The translations under genes and the position numbers were made by a program. Shown here one piece after another: positions 54,656 through 64,000 of a DNA stretch of 64,000 bases. The stretch comes from Methanocaldococcus lauensis (GTDB taxonomy: Archaea > AGJL01 > Methanococci > Methanococcales > Methanocaldococcaceae), in the NCBI GenBank assembly GCA_902827205.1, contig LR792634.1, positions 310,001-374,000 of the forward strand, in the 5' to 3' direction. The notes under the pieces are model-generated. The model had not been told where the DNA came from. It did no database searches and saw only the letters and a list, made by a program, of their open reading frames with translations. Position 1 is the first letter of the stretch, and each line of letters begins with the position of its first letter.

Positions 54656-57184
54656 TTATTCCTCTTTTTTATTTCCCTTGATAAACTCCATAACTCTTTT
54701 ATGTAATTCCATAATCATCCTTCTCTTATCTTCCATAAATATAACATCCGATGAAGCAAATACTATTAAATTAAATGCAAATGGAGAAGGAGTTGGTAAT
54801 TTTAAATAATATATTTTTCTCTTTTTTATTTTTTCAAAATAATTTAAGGCATTCTCAATGTCTAAAGAATCCTCTAAAATCTCCCGAATTGTTTCTCTAT
54901 ATAGAGGATGATTAACCTCTTTACAGTATTTTAAAAGCATCTCAGCATTAAATTGTTGTTTATCCACACTAATCTTCTTATTCATATATCTTCGTAAAAT
55001 CATAAAGCCCCTTGTAGCAACATGTCTAAATCTTCTCTTTATAATATCACTTCTCTCAATAGATTCCCTAATATTTTTAATAATGTCTATATTTAATAAT
55101 TCCACAATATCAGATTTTGTTATCTTTCTATTTTTTGGAAGTATCAAAGCAAATCCATAGTCATTTACTGATATTCTTACATTACAATTTTTAATTTTAG
55201 AGATGTAATTGGCAAAAGCTCTTGCTAATGCCTCATTAGCCCTCCTTCCTGCAACAAAGTGGAATATATAATATCTTCGCTTCTCTTCATCAAAATTTTC
55301 TATTAAAACTTTCTCATCGTCAGGAACAATTGCATACTTATTTTGCTCTTCTATGTAGTTTTTTACAGCCTTAGATGTTTTTTCATCAATATCATACTTA
55401 TTTTTAATATCCTCAACTTCTTTATGTAAAACTTCTTTTCTAAATTTTTCTATATCTAAGGCTAAATCATAAGCAAGTGGCAACTGTTCAGAAAACCACG
55501 CTGGAATTGTTGGATTTTCATTGAACACCTCTTTAACTAAGATTTTATTTCCTCTACTACCTAAATACTTGTAGGTTTTTCCTCCTAAAACAAATATATC
55601 TCCCTTCATCAACTTTTCAGCAAACTCTTCCTCAACCTCACCAACATATCTTTTTCCATCATAGACAGATATAGATGTCTCATCAGGAATTGTTCCAACA
55701 TTCATATAGTAAATTGCTCTAACATTTTTTCCTCTCTTACCAAATTTGTTATCTTTTAACCATATTTTAGCATAAACCTTTTTTTCTTCAATACTTCCAG
55801 ATAAGTATCTTAAAACATCTAAGAAATCTTCTTTACTTAAATCTTTATATGGATATGCTCTTTTAATTAAATTATATGCTTCATCAACATCCCAAACTTT
55901 TTCCAAAGCCATTCCCACAATATGTTGTGCCAATACATCTAAACAGTTCTTTGGAATGTGTATCTTATCAATTTTACCAATTTTAGCATCATAAGCTAAT
56001 ACAACATTTTCAACTAAATCATCTCTATCAAAAGGAATAATAATTCCCTTACTCTTTTCGTGAAGTTTATGCCCACTTCTTCCAATTCTTTGTAAAGCCC
56101 TCGAAACACTCTTTGGAGAACCTAAGAGAATAACTAAGTCAATACTCCCTATATCAATTCCCAACTCTAAGGATGTTGAGCTAATAACACACGACAGTTC
56201 TCCTTTTTTTAATTTTTCTTCAACCATTAATCGATGTTCTCTACTTAAAGAAGAATGATGTGTCTCAATATTCTTTATACCCATCTTTTTTAAATGAAAT
56301 GCCACTCTTTCAGTTGCGCTCCTTGTATTTGTAAATATTAAAACTGTTTTATGCTCTTCAATAAGTTTTTTTAATAAATTGTATAATCTTTTACTAATCT
56401 CTTCAGAAGGAGTATATACAAAGTCATCAACTGGCGATAAAACTTTTATTTCCATATCTTTTTTATAACTTACATCTACAATGTAACAATCTCTTCCATT
56501 ACCTACTAAAAATTTGGCAACTTCTGTTAAAGGATGAATTGTTGCAGATAACCCAATTCTTATAAAGTTTGCTATTCTATTTAACCTCTCTAAGGATATA
56601 GAAAGATGAACTCCTCTCTTATTGGTTAATGCATGAATTTCATCAACTATAACATATTTAATTCCTTCCAATAACTTAGAAAATTTTGGAGAGCATAAAG
56701 ATATTGCCAAAGATTCTGGAGTGGTTATCAATATATGAGGTGGTTTTTTTAACATCCTTTGCTTTTGCGAACTCGTAGTATCACTCGTTCTTACAGCCAC
56801 TCTAATCTCATCCAACTCAATTCCTAATTCTTTAGATACTTCGTAAATCTCCTTTAATGGTTCCTTTAAATTTCTTTCAATGTCGTTATTTAAAGCTCTC
56901 AAAGGAGAAACATAAAGAATATAAATCCTATCCTCTAACTTTTTTTCCATAGATAATTTTATCAATTCATTAATCCCTGCTAAAAAAGCAGATAATGTTT
57001 TTCCACTTCCAGTTGGTGAGCAAATTAAAATATTTTTTCCTTCATGTATTTCCTTAATTGCATATCTTTGTGGAGGAGTAAAAGTTTTATATTTTCTTCT
57101 AAACCATTCTTTTACTGGTTTTTCTAAAATCTTATAAATTTCTTCGTCAGAATGTTCCTTCTTTAAATATTCTATTTTTTCCAT
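54656..57184 (-). CDS. Lhr-family superfamily-2 helicase
   Basis: An 842-residue helicase. Walker A CSPTGSGKTLSAF (about 54-66), DEIH box VIVDEIHALTNKRG, motif III GLSATIHP, motif V region SSTSLELGIDIG and motif VI RALQRIGRSGH are clear. The C-terminal third is the Lhr-core winged-helix/beta-barrel region. Lhr proteins unwind DNA and RNA-DNA hybrids in repair. Its first 18 codons are duplicated at 35966-36021. It starts 17 bp after the MCM gene end. Confidence 0.9.
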   Translation of the reverse strand: MEKIEYLKKEHSDEEIYKILEKPVKEWFRRKYKTFTPPQRYAIKEIHEGKNILICSPTGSGKTLSAFLAGINELIKLSMEKKLEDRIYILYVSPLRALNNDIERNLKEPLKEIYEVSKELGIELDEIRVAVRTSDTTSSQKQRMLKKPPHILITTPESLAISLCSPKFSKLLEGIKYVIVDEIHALTNKRGVHLSISLERLNRIANFIRIGLSATIHPLTEVAKFLVGNGRDCYIVDVSYKKDMEIKVLSPVDDFVYTPSEEISKRLYNLLKKLIEEHKTVLIFTNTRSATERVAFHLKKMGIKNIETHHSSLSREHRLMVEEKLKKGELSCVISSTSLELGIDIGSIDLVILLGSPKSVSRALQRIGRSGHKLHEKSKGIIIPFDRDDLVENVVLAYDAKIGKIDKIHIPKNCLDVLAQHIVGMALEKVWDVDEAYNLIKRAYPYKDLSKEDFLDVLRYLSGSIEEKKVYAKIWLKDNKFGKRGKNVRAIYYMNVGTIPDETSISVYDGKRYVGEVEEEFAEKLMKGDIFVLGGKTYKYLGSRGNKILVKEVFNENPTIPAWFSEQLPLAYDLALDIEKFRKEVLHKEVEDIKNKYDIDEKTSKAVKNYIEEQNKYAIVPDDEKVLIENFDEEKRRYYIFHFVAGRRANEALARAFANYISKIKNCNVRISVNDYGFALILPKNRKITKSDIVELLNIDIIKNIRESIERSDIIKRRFRHVATRGFMILRRYMNKKISVDKQQFNAEMLLKYCKEVNHPLYRETIREILEDSLDIENALNYFEKIKKRKIYYLKLPTPSPFAFNLIVFASSDVIFMEDKRRMIMELHKRVMEFIKGNKKEE

Positions 57185-57259
57185 AGTTATCCCAAAAAGT
57201 ATTATAATATTCTATATCTTCCCGGCTTTGGTTCGTCAATATCTCCATACTTAACTAAT
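57129..57259 (-). repeat. Source copy of the 131-bp duplicated MCM/Lhr junction
   Basis: This intact gene junction matches 35966-36096 perfectly. Because both flanking genes are whole here, this copy is presumably the original. Confidence 0.9.
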
Positions 57260-59211
57260 TTTTTAATAATATTTTCCAATTCATTCTCTTTAATTCCTTT
57301 CTTTTTTGCCTCCTCAGCAATATCAACATACTCAACGAGCTCTGATTTCTCTGCCAATTCTTTAATTATTTCATATACAACAATTAATTTATCTCTTTCT
57401 TTCTTAGAAACTCCCAATATTTTATCAACATCAAATATTCCTGTCTCTGGGTCATAGGCAATTTCTTTTAGGCATTCAGTGATAATATTTATTGCCTCTT
57501 TGGCATCTTCCTCATCAACGACATCCTTTAACTTCGCCTTTGCATGAGCTTCAGCAATTCTTATAACAGATTCCAACTGTCTTGCAGTTATTTGGTGCTT
57601 TTTTCTCATTTCAACATAGTAATTAATAAATAATTCTTTGGCTCTTTCGCTAATTACTGGCTTTTTCTGCCTTGCGTAGTAAATGTATTTTATTATAAAC
57701 TCCTTGTCAATCTTTACGCCATCAACTTCTAAATAATTTAGCCCTATCTTTTTATTTATATTGTCATCTAAATAAGCCCTATGTAAGTCAATAATATATT
57801 CTGCAATGTCTCTATCTTTATTCTTATCAGAAACATCTCTAATTGGAAATATTAAGTCAAATCTACTTAATAATGGAGCAGGAATGTTTATCTGCTCAGC
57901 TACAGAAACTTCTGGATTAAATCTACCCCATCTTGGATTACATGCTGCCAATATTGCACATTCAGCTGGTAGTTTAGCATTAATTCCTCCTTTACTAATA
58001 TGAATTGTTTGACTTTCCATTGCCTCTAAGATATAACTTTGCAAATCTTTATTAACAGTTAATTCATCAATACAGGCAGTTCCCTTATGTGCCTTAACCA
58101 ATAACCCTGGTTTTATAACCCATGTATCTTCTCCAATTTCAGTTTTTTCCCTGACTACTGCGGCAGTTAAACCAACACCAGTTGCAGTAGTAACTGAACC
58201 ATACAAATTACCGGGAATTTCAGCAATTTTTCTTAAAATTACTGTCTTCCCAATACCTGGATCAGTAATTAAAAGTATATGAATATCCGCCCTCTTACCT
58301 GGTTTTTTCACTCCCTTTATTTGTTGCAAAAATACAGCTTTTTTTATTGCCGAATGTCCCCTAATTTCAGGAATTAATCTATCAGCCAATATATCAATGA
58401 TATCCTGCCTTTTAGCTAATTTTTTAATATTTTCAATATCTGAATTAGTTAATTTAATTTTAACATCTCCATCTAAGACTTCACAATGTATTGCCTTAAC
58501 ATAAATTTCATATATAGGAAGTTTTTTGCTCTTTCTAATTTTTATTGGAACGCCAGTTATTTTAACTCTTCCAGCATACACTCCTGAACTGTTCTCTAAA
58601 AACACGGTTACATACTTTGGAGGTTCTTCTGGATTTTCCATTAAATCCAAAGGTTGCTGAACTTTTATTTCTTGGAAGTCAGTATATGTCGATTTATCTT
58701 CAATTAAATTTAATTCCGAGCCACATTCACATACAGATTTTTCACTCTCAAAATTCAAAATATCTATCTCCTTATAATATTCTCTTCCACATTTTGGACA
58801 TATATAATAGGCATATTTTAGCATTGGTCTAATTTTTGATGCCATTACTATGATTCCTTCAAATTCTACTAACTTTCCTAAGGTATTGCTTCTAATATCC
58901 TCTATTGTGAAAATCTTCCCTTTCCTTGTAGTTTTAAAAATTTTTGGTAAATTCCTTACTGAAACTATTATGTTTTTTGGATATTCGTTTCTTAAAGTGT
59001 AGTATGCCTCATAGTAACACTCTTTTATAAATCTAATTCCCTCTTCAGGATTATCTACTAAAAACTCTACAAATTCCATTAATCCATATTCATAAAGTTT
59101 ATTTAAATCAATTACAATTTTTTCACTGTCTAATATAATATCCTCTTGGTGAATATTCCTTAAATATGCAACTAAATAGTCTTTAAATTCTTCTAATGTT
59201 TCCATATCCAT
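57202..59211 (-). CDS. mcm: Minichromosome maintenance (MCM) helicase paralogue
   Basis: A 669-residue MCM. The N-terminal part holds a zinc ribbon (CPKCGREYYKE ... CECGSE, about 142-170). The AAA+ core has Walker A TDPGIGKT (usual GDPGxAKS), Walker B GTACIDELTVNK (usual CIDEFDKM), sensor-1 LAACNPRWGRFNP and arginine finger LLSRFDLIFPI. The C-terminus is a winged helix (about 590-669). No intein. Methanocaldococcus carries several MCMs; the altered Walker motifs suggest this is not the main replicative one. Confidence 0.88.
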   Translation of the reverse strand: MDMETLEEFKDYLVAYLRNIHQEDIILDSEKIVIDLNKLYEYGLMEFVEFLVDNPEEGIRFIKECYYEAYYTLRNEYPKNIIVSVRNLPKIFKTTRKGKIFTIEDIRSNTLGKLVEFEGIIVMASKIRPMLKYAYYICPKCGREYYKEIDILNFESEKSVCECGSELNLIEDKSTYTDFQEIKVQQPLDLMENPEEPPKYVTVFLENSSGVYAGRVKITGVPIKIRKSKKLPIYEIYVKAIHCEVLDGDVKIKLTNSDIENIKKLAKRQDIIDILADRLIPEIRGHSAIKKAVFLQQIKGVKKPGKRADIHILLITDPGIGKTVILRKIAEIPGNLYGSVTTATGVGLTAAVVREKTEIGEDTWVIKPGLLVKAHKGTACIDELTVNKDLQSYILEAMESQTIHISKGGINAKLPAECAILAACNPRWGRFNPEVSVAEQINIPAPLLSRFDLIFPIRDVSDKNKDRDIAEYIIDLHRAYLDDNINKKIGLNYLEVDGVKIDKEFIIKYIYYARQKKPVISERAKELFINYYVEMRKKHQITARQLESVIRIAEAHAKAKLKDVVDEEDAKEAINIITECLKEIAYDPETGIFDVDKILGVSKKERDKLIVVYEIIKELAEKSELVEYVDIAEEAKKKGIKENELENIIKKLVKYGDIDEPKPGRYRIL

Positions 59212-59253
59212 AGTTGCATCCCCACAAAATAGAAGTTCATTAATTTATTTTAA

Positions 59254-60450
59254 TTAATTCATCTTTTTATTTAAATGCTCTATATAATTAACGACTTTTA
59301 AAACTCCCATGGCTATTCCTTCAACCTCAATTCCTCCTCTCCCCTTACATCCATCTCCAACTAAAAATAGTTTATCATTTACAATATTATCTATATCTGT
59401 TTCATTAGAAGCGTGATTTACTGGCCAACTTTCTCTATATGACTGTATATGCAAGATTCTATAATCTTTACCTTTAAATAATCTATCAATATCCTCCAAA
59501 CCTAAATCTATCTCTTTTTTTACATTGTTAGTTATTTGTGCTTGATGAGTCATAACTAAGTGCCATCCTTCAGGGGCTAAGGATTTATCTACATTTGTCA
59601 CTTGATTCAATCCATTAATTCTTTCACATTCTGGAGTAAAGAGAACTCCTCCATGCCTTATAATTCCTTCTTTTGAGGCTATAGATATTTTTATACCTTT
59701 GGATGGCTTTGGCTTTGATTTTAAAAATTTTATATTGCAAATTTTTTGTGTTTCTATAGGGGATATATTACTAACAACTACATCAAATTCGTAATCATCA
59801 ATATATGCTTTCTCATCAATCTCTATTTTTTTAACTTCATATTCTTTAATAATTTTTCCATTATTTGTTTTAATAATTCTCAAAAGTTCGTCAATAACTG
59901 CCTTACAGCCACCAATGGGAATTCCAGGACCTCCAAATTTGTAATAATTTTTAGCAATTTCAATAATTTCACTCATTGGTGTTTCATAGGCTGTTAAACT
60001 CAAAGCCCATCCTGTAAATGCATTCCCTATCTTTAAAGCTAACTCAACGTCTTCTAAAAACTCTCCAAATGAGATATTTTTATCAACATTTCCTAACTTT
60101 AACTTGGCAGACATTGTTATAGCCTTAACCTTCTCTTTAAATCCTAAAAGAGAAAATAAATCTTTGTATAAATATTCTTTTCCATTAATTAAAAAAGTTC
60201 CATCAGGATTTGAATTTATAATTTTTACATTAGCTCCTGCCTTTCTTAATAACTGAGCTAAATATCCATCATTTCCATGTGGTATCATATGTAAAGCTCC
60301 CGTTGTTAGTTGAAATCCTTCATATTCCAAATTAGTAAATCTTCCTCCAAAAAATGGAAGTTTTTCAAATATAACAACTTCATGATTCTTAGATAACAAT
60401 GCTCCTGTTAATAATCCTCCCAATCCACCACCAACAATTCCAATCTTCAT
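59254..60450 (-). CDS. FAD-dependent oxidoreductase (phytoene dehydrogenase-like)
   Basis: A 398-residue flavoprotein. The dinucleotide motif GIVGGGLGGLLTGALLSKNH is at 3-22, and the C-terminal FAD motif KLFLVGDGCKGRGGIEVEGIAMG near 365-387. The middle fits the CrtI/geranylgeranyl-reductase-like group. It could act in isoprenoid or lipid metabolism. It overlaps the acyltransferase gene by ATGA; an AGGAGGAC site lies inside that gene's end. Confidence 0.82.
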   Translation of the reverse strand: MKIGIVGGGLGGLLTGALLSKNHEVVIFEKLPFFGGRFTNLEYEGFQLTTGALHMIPHGNDGYLAQLLRKAGANVKIINSNPDGTFLINGKEYLYKDLFSLLGFKEKVKAITMSAKLKLGNVDKNISFGEFLEDVELALKIGNAFTGWALSLTAYETPMSEIIEIAKNYYKFGGPGIPIGGCKAVIDELLRIIKTNNGKIIKEYEVKKIEIDEKAYIDDYEFDVVVSNISPIETQKICNIKFLKSKPKPSKGIKISIASKEGIIRHGGVLFTPECERINGLNQVTNVDKSLAPEGWHLVMTHQAQITNNVKKEIDLGLEDIDRLFKGKDYRILHIQSYRESWPVNHASNETDIDNIVNDKLFLVGDGCKGRGGIEVEGIAMGVLKVVNYIEHLNKKMN

Positions 60451-61571
60451 AACAATGTCCTCCTATGTTTTTTAATTTTTATTTTTAACTCTGTGTATAG
60501 ATAAGTAGAAATATAACTTAAAATTAGGACCAAAATGAAGTATAAAATAAAGTAACTTACACTATTATAATATTGAATATTAAGGTTAATGATGCTATTA
60601 TTTAAAAATTTTAAAAAATTGTTGTTTAATACGCCCTTAAGTAGTTGATAGATTCCTCTTATAAATAAATCATATCGCACAAACAAATAATGGATAAGAT
60701 AGATTCCAAAAGAATATTGTCCAATTTTTAAAATTATATTAAAAATCTTTTTGTTGTGTATATAGTTCGATAATTTAAAGAGTAAGATGAATAGTAATAT
60801 ACTATATCCAGTAATACCAAAATAATAAAAGTAGAAATGAAAATCATTATAAAATTTAAAAGTTTTTAGATATAAGCCGTCTAATATTATATAAACTGCT
60901 AAAATACTCCATAAAATTAGAATTCTAATTAAGTTTTCATTATCATTGAAAAATTCATTTTTAAATTTTCTAATGTTTAAACCTAATATACATCCAAATA
61001 AGAAAAAATATACCTGAGTAATCATTAAGGGGAAGCCCCATGATAGTATATGAAGATAACACACAGAGTATATGGAAATAATACCAAAAATTATGAATAC
61101 TACTAAATTTATAAGCAATTTTTTAGAATTTAGATATTTTGCAATACTTATAAAGATAGGAAATAATATATAAAATTGAAAAATTAGTGGTATAAAGTAT
61201 AAGTGAGGAGCCACATAACCAGATATGATATATTTTAAGAGATTAATCACACTAAAAGATTCTCCTCGGGCAATATGAAAAAAATAATAATATATCAACA
61301 CAAAAAATAAATAGGGGATAAATATAAAACTAATCCTTTTTTTAATAAATGATATGTAATTTATCCCGTTGTTTGCATATTTATACGACAATACCACTCC
61401 ACTAATAATTATAAAAAACGGAACTGCAAATCTTGTAAGGTTGTTCATTAATACATAAAATAATTTGTAAAATATATTTAAATCAAATATTCCATAACTA
61501 CTTACATGGATAGCAATAACGCCCAATATTGCAATACCTCTAAGATAATCCACTTCAACGATTCTTTTCAA
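60447..61571 (-). CDS. Acyltransferase-3 family membrane protein
   Basis: A 374-residue protein with about ten membrane helices. VDYLRGIAILGVIAIHVSSYG at the N-terminus with its conserved histidine, and RFAVPFFIIISGVVLSYKY are the acyltransferase-3 signatures. Members move acyl groups onto surface sugars and lipids. The start is TTG after GGTGAAATA. It is translationally coupled to the FAD oxidoreductase. The strong Phe/Tyr/Ile bias reflects low GC. Confidence 0.8.
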   Translation of the reverse strand: MKRIVEVDYLRGIAILGVIAIHVSSYGIFDLNIFYKLFYVLMNNLTRFAVPFFIIISGVVLSYKYANNGINYISFIKKRISFIFIPYLFFVLIYYYFFHIARGESFSVINLLKYIISGYVAPHLYFIPLIFQFYILFPIFISIAKYLNSKKLLINLVVFIIFGIISIYSVCYLHILSWGFPLMITQVYFFLFGCILGLNIRKFKNEFFNDNENLIRILILWSILAVYIILDGLYLKTFKFYNDFHFYFYYFGITGYSILLFILLFKLSNYIHNKKIFNIILKIGQYSFGIYLIHYLFVRYDLFIRGIYQLLKGVLNNNFLKFLNNSIINLNIQYYNSVSYFILYFILVLILSYISTYLYTELKIKIKKHRRTLL

Positions 61572-61621
61572 TATTTCACCATTTATTAAATCATATTTAG
61601 TTATATTTTAATTTTAAAACT

Positions 61622-62902
61622 CTATAACTCTCCAAATCTTAAATACTTTGATATTTTCTTAGCTAACATCTGTTGATTATGCCACGAACCATAAAATATT
61701 CCTTTGGGAATCTCATATCTCATAGCCATTATTATTTTTTTATCAACAACCCCAGGATTTGCCTTTGCAAAAGGAGTTTGTGGTAATGGAATAAAAGCAT
61801 GAGCATGTATTTTAACGCCTAATTTTATAAAATCTTTCATAACCTTTATTGTTTTCTCAATATCCTCCTTAGTCTCCCCAGGTAATCCAAAAATAAAATC
61901 TAAACTTACATTAATTCCTTTTTTTATTGCTATATATACAGCTCTATAAATATCCTCAACTGTATGTCCTCTATTGCACAACTCTAAAACTCTATCACTT
62001 CCAGACTGTGCTCCAATAACTAAGCTTTTGTTGTATGTATATTTTAAAATTAAGTCAGTTGTTTCATCATTAACATGCTCTGGTCTAACCTCTGAAGGAA
62101 ATGTTCCAAAGAATATTCTCCCGTCTTTACCTAAAATTTCTTTAATGTTTTTTAGTAAATTTTCAATTTTGTCAATATTAACATCTTTTCCAGTTTTAGA
62201 ACCATATCCAAAAGCATTTGGTGTTATAAATCTAATATCCTTTAAATTTCTTTCAGACATTATTTCAACGTATTTACAGATATTTTCAATACTTCTATGT
62301 CTAACATTTTTTCCAAATATTCTTGGTGTTTGACAGAAATAACATTTATAAGGACAGCCTCTCGTTATCTCTATGTGTCCAAATTTGTTATATTTTATTG
62401 GAAATGGTGGATACTTATTTAAATCAATAGGATTTCTTTTTCCAGTGTATATAAATTTATCCTCTTCAAAATAACATATTCCTTTAACTTTTTTATAATT
62501 TTCATACTCACTAACTGACATAATAAATTCTGGAAATGTCTCTTCTCCTTCTCCAATGCAAACTACATCAAACCCTAATTTTAAAGTTCCCTTCGGATCT
62601 CCAGTAGGATGAGGTCCTCCAGCTAAGTAAATTATTTTATTACTATATTCTTTATATTTAATTTTTAGTTTTTTCATTAATTCATAGGTTTTCCATAACT
62701 CAGTTGTAAAAAACGATATTGCAATAATTACTCTATCATACTTCTTTAAAATTCTTTCTAAGTTATAAATATCTTTTTTATTGGCAAAGTATATAGGAAA
62801 ATTGTCAAAGTATTCATTAACCTCTAATGCTCCAATCAATGCATTAAAACTATTTTTGTGTTGTTTTGTATAATAAACTACCAAAGCTGTGTTTTCTCCC
62901 AT
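61622..62902 (-). CDS. B12-binding-domain radical SAM protein (MJ1487-type)
   Basis: A 426-residue protein. The N-terminal part (about 1-150) has a cobalamin-binding-like fold ([36 protein letters not shown]). The radical SAM motif [15 protein letters not shown] follows at about 185-199. [20 protein letters not shown] and [15 protein letters not shown] are typical of the B12-radical SAM group. The substrate is unknown. I prefer ATG 62902 after GGGGTTGAT; an ATG 18 bases upstream is also possible. In M. jannaschii I recall the homologue lying next to purT, as here. Confidence 0.82.
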   Translation of the reverse strand: MGENTALVVYYTKQHKNSFNALIGALEVNEYFDNFPIYFANKKDIYNLERILKKYDRVIIAISFFTTELWKTYELMKKLKIKYKEYSNKIIYLAGGPHPTGDPKGTLKLGFDVVCIGEGEETFPEFIMSVSEYENYKKVKGICYFEEDKFIYTGKRNPIDLNKYPPFPIKYNKFGHIEITRGCPYKCYFCQTPRIFGKNVRHRSIENICKYVEIMSERNLKDIRFITPNAFGYGSKTGKDVNIDKIENLLKNIKEILGKDGRIFFGTFPSEVRPEHVNDETTDLILKYTYNKSLVIGAQSGSDRVLELCNRGHTVEDIYRAVYIAIKKGINVSLDFIFGLPGETKEDIEKTIKVMKDFIKLGVKIHAHAFIPLPQTPFAKANPGVVDKKIIMAMRYEIPKGIFYGSWHNQQMLAKKISKYLRFGEL

Positions 62903-63077
62903 ATCAACCCCTAAAAACATTTATTCCCAAATGGGATAATTAACATAGAACTTTCAATATACATTATTAATATTTATCCATGCGAAAGTCCTATGACAAA
63001 AACTATATTAAGGATTCCTTTAAAAGCTAAAAATATAGAATAAAATTTTTAATGCTAAAAATTTTTTGGTGGAATTT

Positions 63078-64000
63078 ATGGCAATTGGGACTCCTCTTTT
63101 AAAAGGTAGTGTTAAATTTTTATTATTAGGAAGTGGAGAGTTAGGGAAAGAGGTTATTATTGAGGCGCAAAGATTAGGAATTGAATGTATTGCCGTAGAT
63201 AGATATCAAAATGCTCCTGCTATGCAAGTATCTCATAAAAGTTATGTTATTGATATGAAAGATTACGATGCTTTAATGGCGATTATTGAAAGGGAAGAGC
63301 CAGATTACATAGTTCCAGAGATTGAGGCGATAAATACTGATGCGTTAATAGATGCTGAAAAAGATGGATATACTGTTGTTCCTACTGCAGAGGCAACAAA
63401 AATAACAATGAATAGAGAACTAATAAGAAGATTAGCCGCTGAAAAGTTAAAATTAAAAACTGCCAAGTATGAATTTGCTAATTCTTTGGAGGAGTTAAAG
63501 GAAGCAGTTGAAAAAATTGGATTGCCTTGTGTTGTTAAACCAATTATGTCCTCATCTGGAAAAGGGCAAAGTGTAATTAAAAAAGAAAAGGATATAGAAA
63601 AAGCGTGGATTAGAGCAAAAGAAGGAGCAAGAGGAATAGGAAATAGGGTTATTGTTGAAGAGTTCATAAACTTTGATTACGAAATAACATTATTAACAGC
63701 AGTTACAGAGGAAGGAACTAAATTTTGCGAGCCAATAGGGCATATTCAGATAGATGGAGATTATCACGAAAGTTGGCAACCTCACGAAATGGGTGAGTTA
63801 AAAGAACAAGCACAAGAGATAGCAAAAAAGATAACCAATGCATTAGGAGGTTATGGAATATTTGGAGTAGAAATGTTTGTTAAAGGAGATGAAGTTATAT
63901 TTAGTGAGGTTTCACCAAGACCACACGATACAGGAATGGTTACGATGGTTACTCAGGAGATGAGTGAGTTTGAGATTCATGTTAGGGCAATATTGGGCTT
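63078..64000 (+). CDS. purT: Formate-dependent phosphoribosylglycinamide formyltransferase PurT (5' part)
   Basis: The first 307 codons of an ATP-grasp enzyme that formylates GAR with formate and ATP in purine synthesis; the gene runs off the right edge. [60 protein letters not shown] and [17 protein letters not shown] match PurT. Full-length proteins are about 390 residues. ATG 63078 after GGTGG. Divergent from the radical SAM gene. Confidence 0.95.
   Translation, partial: MAIGTPLLKGSVKFLLLGSGELGKEVIIEAQRLGIECIAVDRYQNAPAMQVSHKSYVIDMKDYDALMAIIEREEPDYIVPEIEAINTDALIDAEKDGYTVVPTAEATKITMNRELIRRLAAEKLKLKTAKYEFANSLEELKEAVEKIGLPCVVKPIMSSSGKGQSVIKKEKDIEKAWIRAKEGARGIGNRVIVEEFINFDYEITLLTAVTEEGTKFCEPIGHIQIDGDYHESWQPHEMGELKEQAQEIAKKITNALGGYGIFGVEMFVKGDEVIFSEVSPRPHDTGMVTMVTQEMSEFEIHVRAILG

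Overview
The window is a low-GC archaeal chromosome segment from a hyperthermophilic methanogen of the genus Methanocaldococcus. This rests on gene content and order recalled from M. jannaschii: secE-spt5-L11 behind ftsZ, the glutamate synthase/glnA/amtB-glnK cluster, cbiMNQO next to mevalonate kinase, and the hydroxyacyl-CoA-dehydratase-like/formate-dehydrogenase-like cluster. Other support is the GGTGAT-type ribosome binding sites and GC-rich RNA genes standing out from AT-rich DNA. The species cannot be fixed from the sequence alone.

Layout. 1-8.2 kb: information-processing genes (L11, Spt5, SecE, FtsZ, Top6A), tRNA-Ser(UGA), a DUF389 membrane protein, a degenerate EF-Tu-like GTPase, a candidate H/ACA guide RNA, initiator tRNA-Met, a UbiD-family decarboxylase and ScpA. 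8.2-12.1 kb: a CRISPR leader and a 28-repeat array with a large internal duplication, a nucleoside-recognition membrane protein, an inverted two-repeat mini-array, and gene relics. 12.1-15.5 kb: DUF3343, archaeal phosphoglycerate mutase, a PP-loop protein and a TIM-barrel protein. 15.6-21.8 kb: a putative reductase island with a double-cubane-cluster-type protein, a short FdhA-like protein, an F420-binding FdhB-like protein, an ASKHA activator, a DUF523/TudS-like protein and two half-size YeeE/YedE transporters. A near-identical 27-bp palindromic element lies upstream of the double-cubane gene and of the transporter operon. 22.0-23.2 kb: a broken DUF2254-type gene.

23.4-33.4 kb is a nitrogen-assimilation region: split glutamate synthase with an F420-type subunit, queC, glnA, a TPR protein, amtB and glnK, with GGAA-N6-TTCC (NrpR-type) operators before glnA and amtB. 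33.4-35.7 kb holds a coiled-coil membrane protein, Sua5/TsaC, a ferredoxin and a methylthiopurine phosphorylase. 35.8-36.4 kb is a scar with a transposase-like zinc-finger relic and a perfect 131-bp copy of the MCM/Lhr junction found at 57.1 kb. 36.4-42.1 kb: Nop5, a ThiF-like protein, an orphan EhbD-like subunit, DUF711, RpiA and TiaS. 42.1-42.9 kb is a CRISPR-leader-like intergenic region with two covarying hairpin repeats.

42.9-54.6 kb: YcaO, NifB, a coiled-coil protein, a Ni/Co exporter-like protein, cbiMNQO, a 2TM protein, mevalonate kinase, a nucleotidyltransferase, a repeat/NYN-nuclease-like protein, SppA and YhbY. 54.6-64 kb: Lhr-type helicase, an MCM paralogue, an FAD oxidoreductase, an acyltransferase, a B12-binding radical SAM protein and the start of purT.

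The most promising under-described system is the 15.6-21.8 kb island. It can be read as an F420-linked electron input, an ATP-driven low-potential reductase and import of a small sulfur- or selenium-containing compound. That pathway is inference; the gene families and the shared operator-like element are seen in the sequence.
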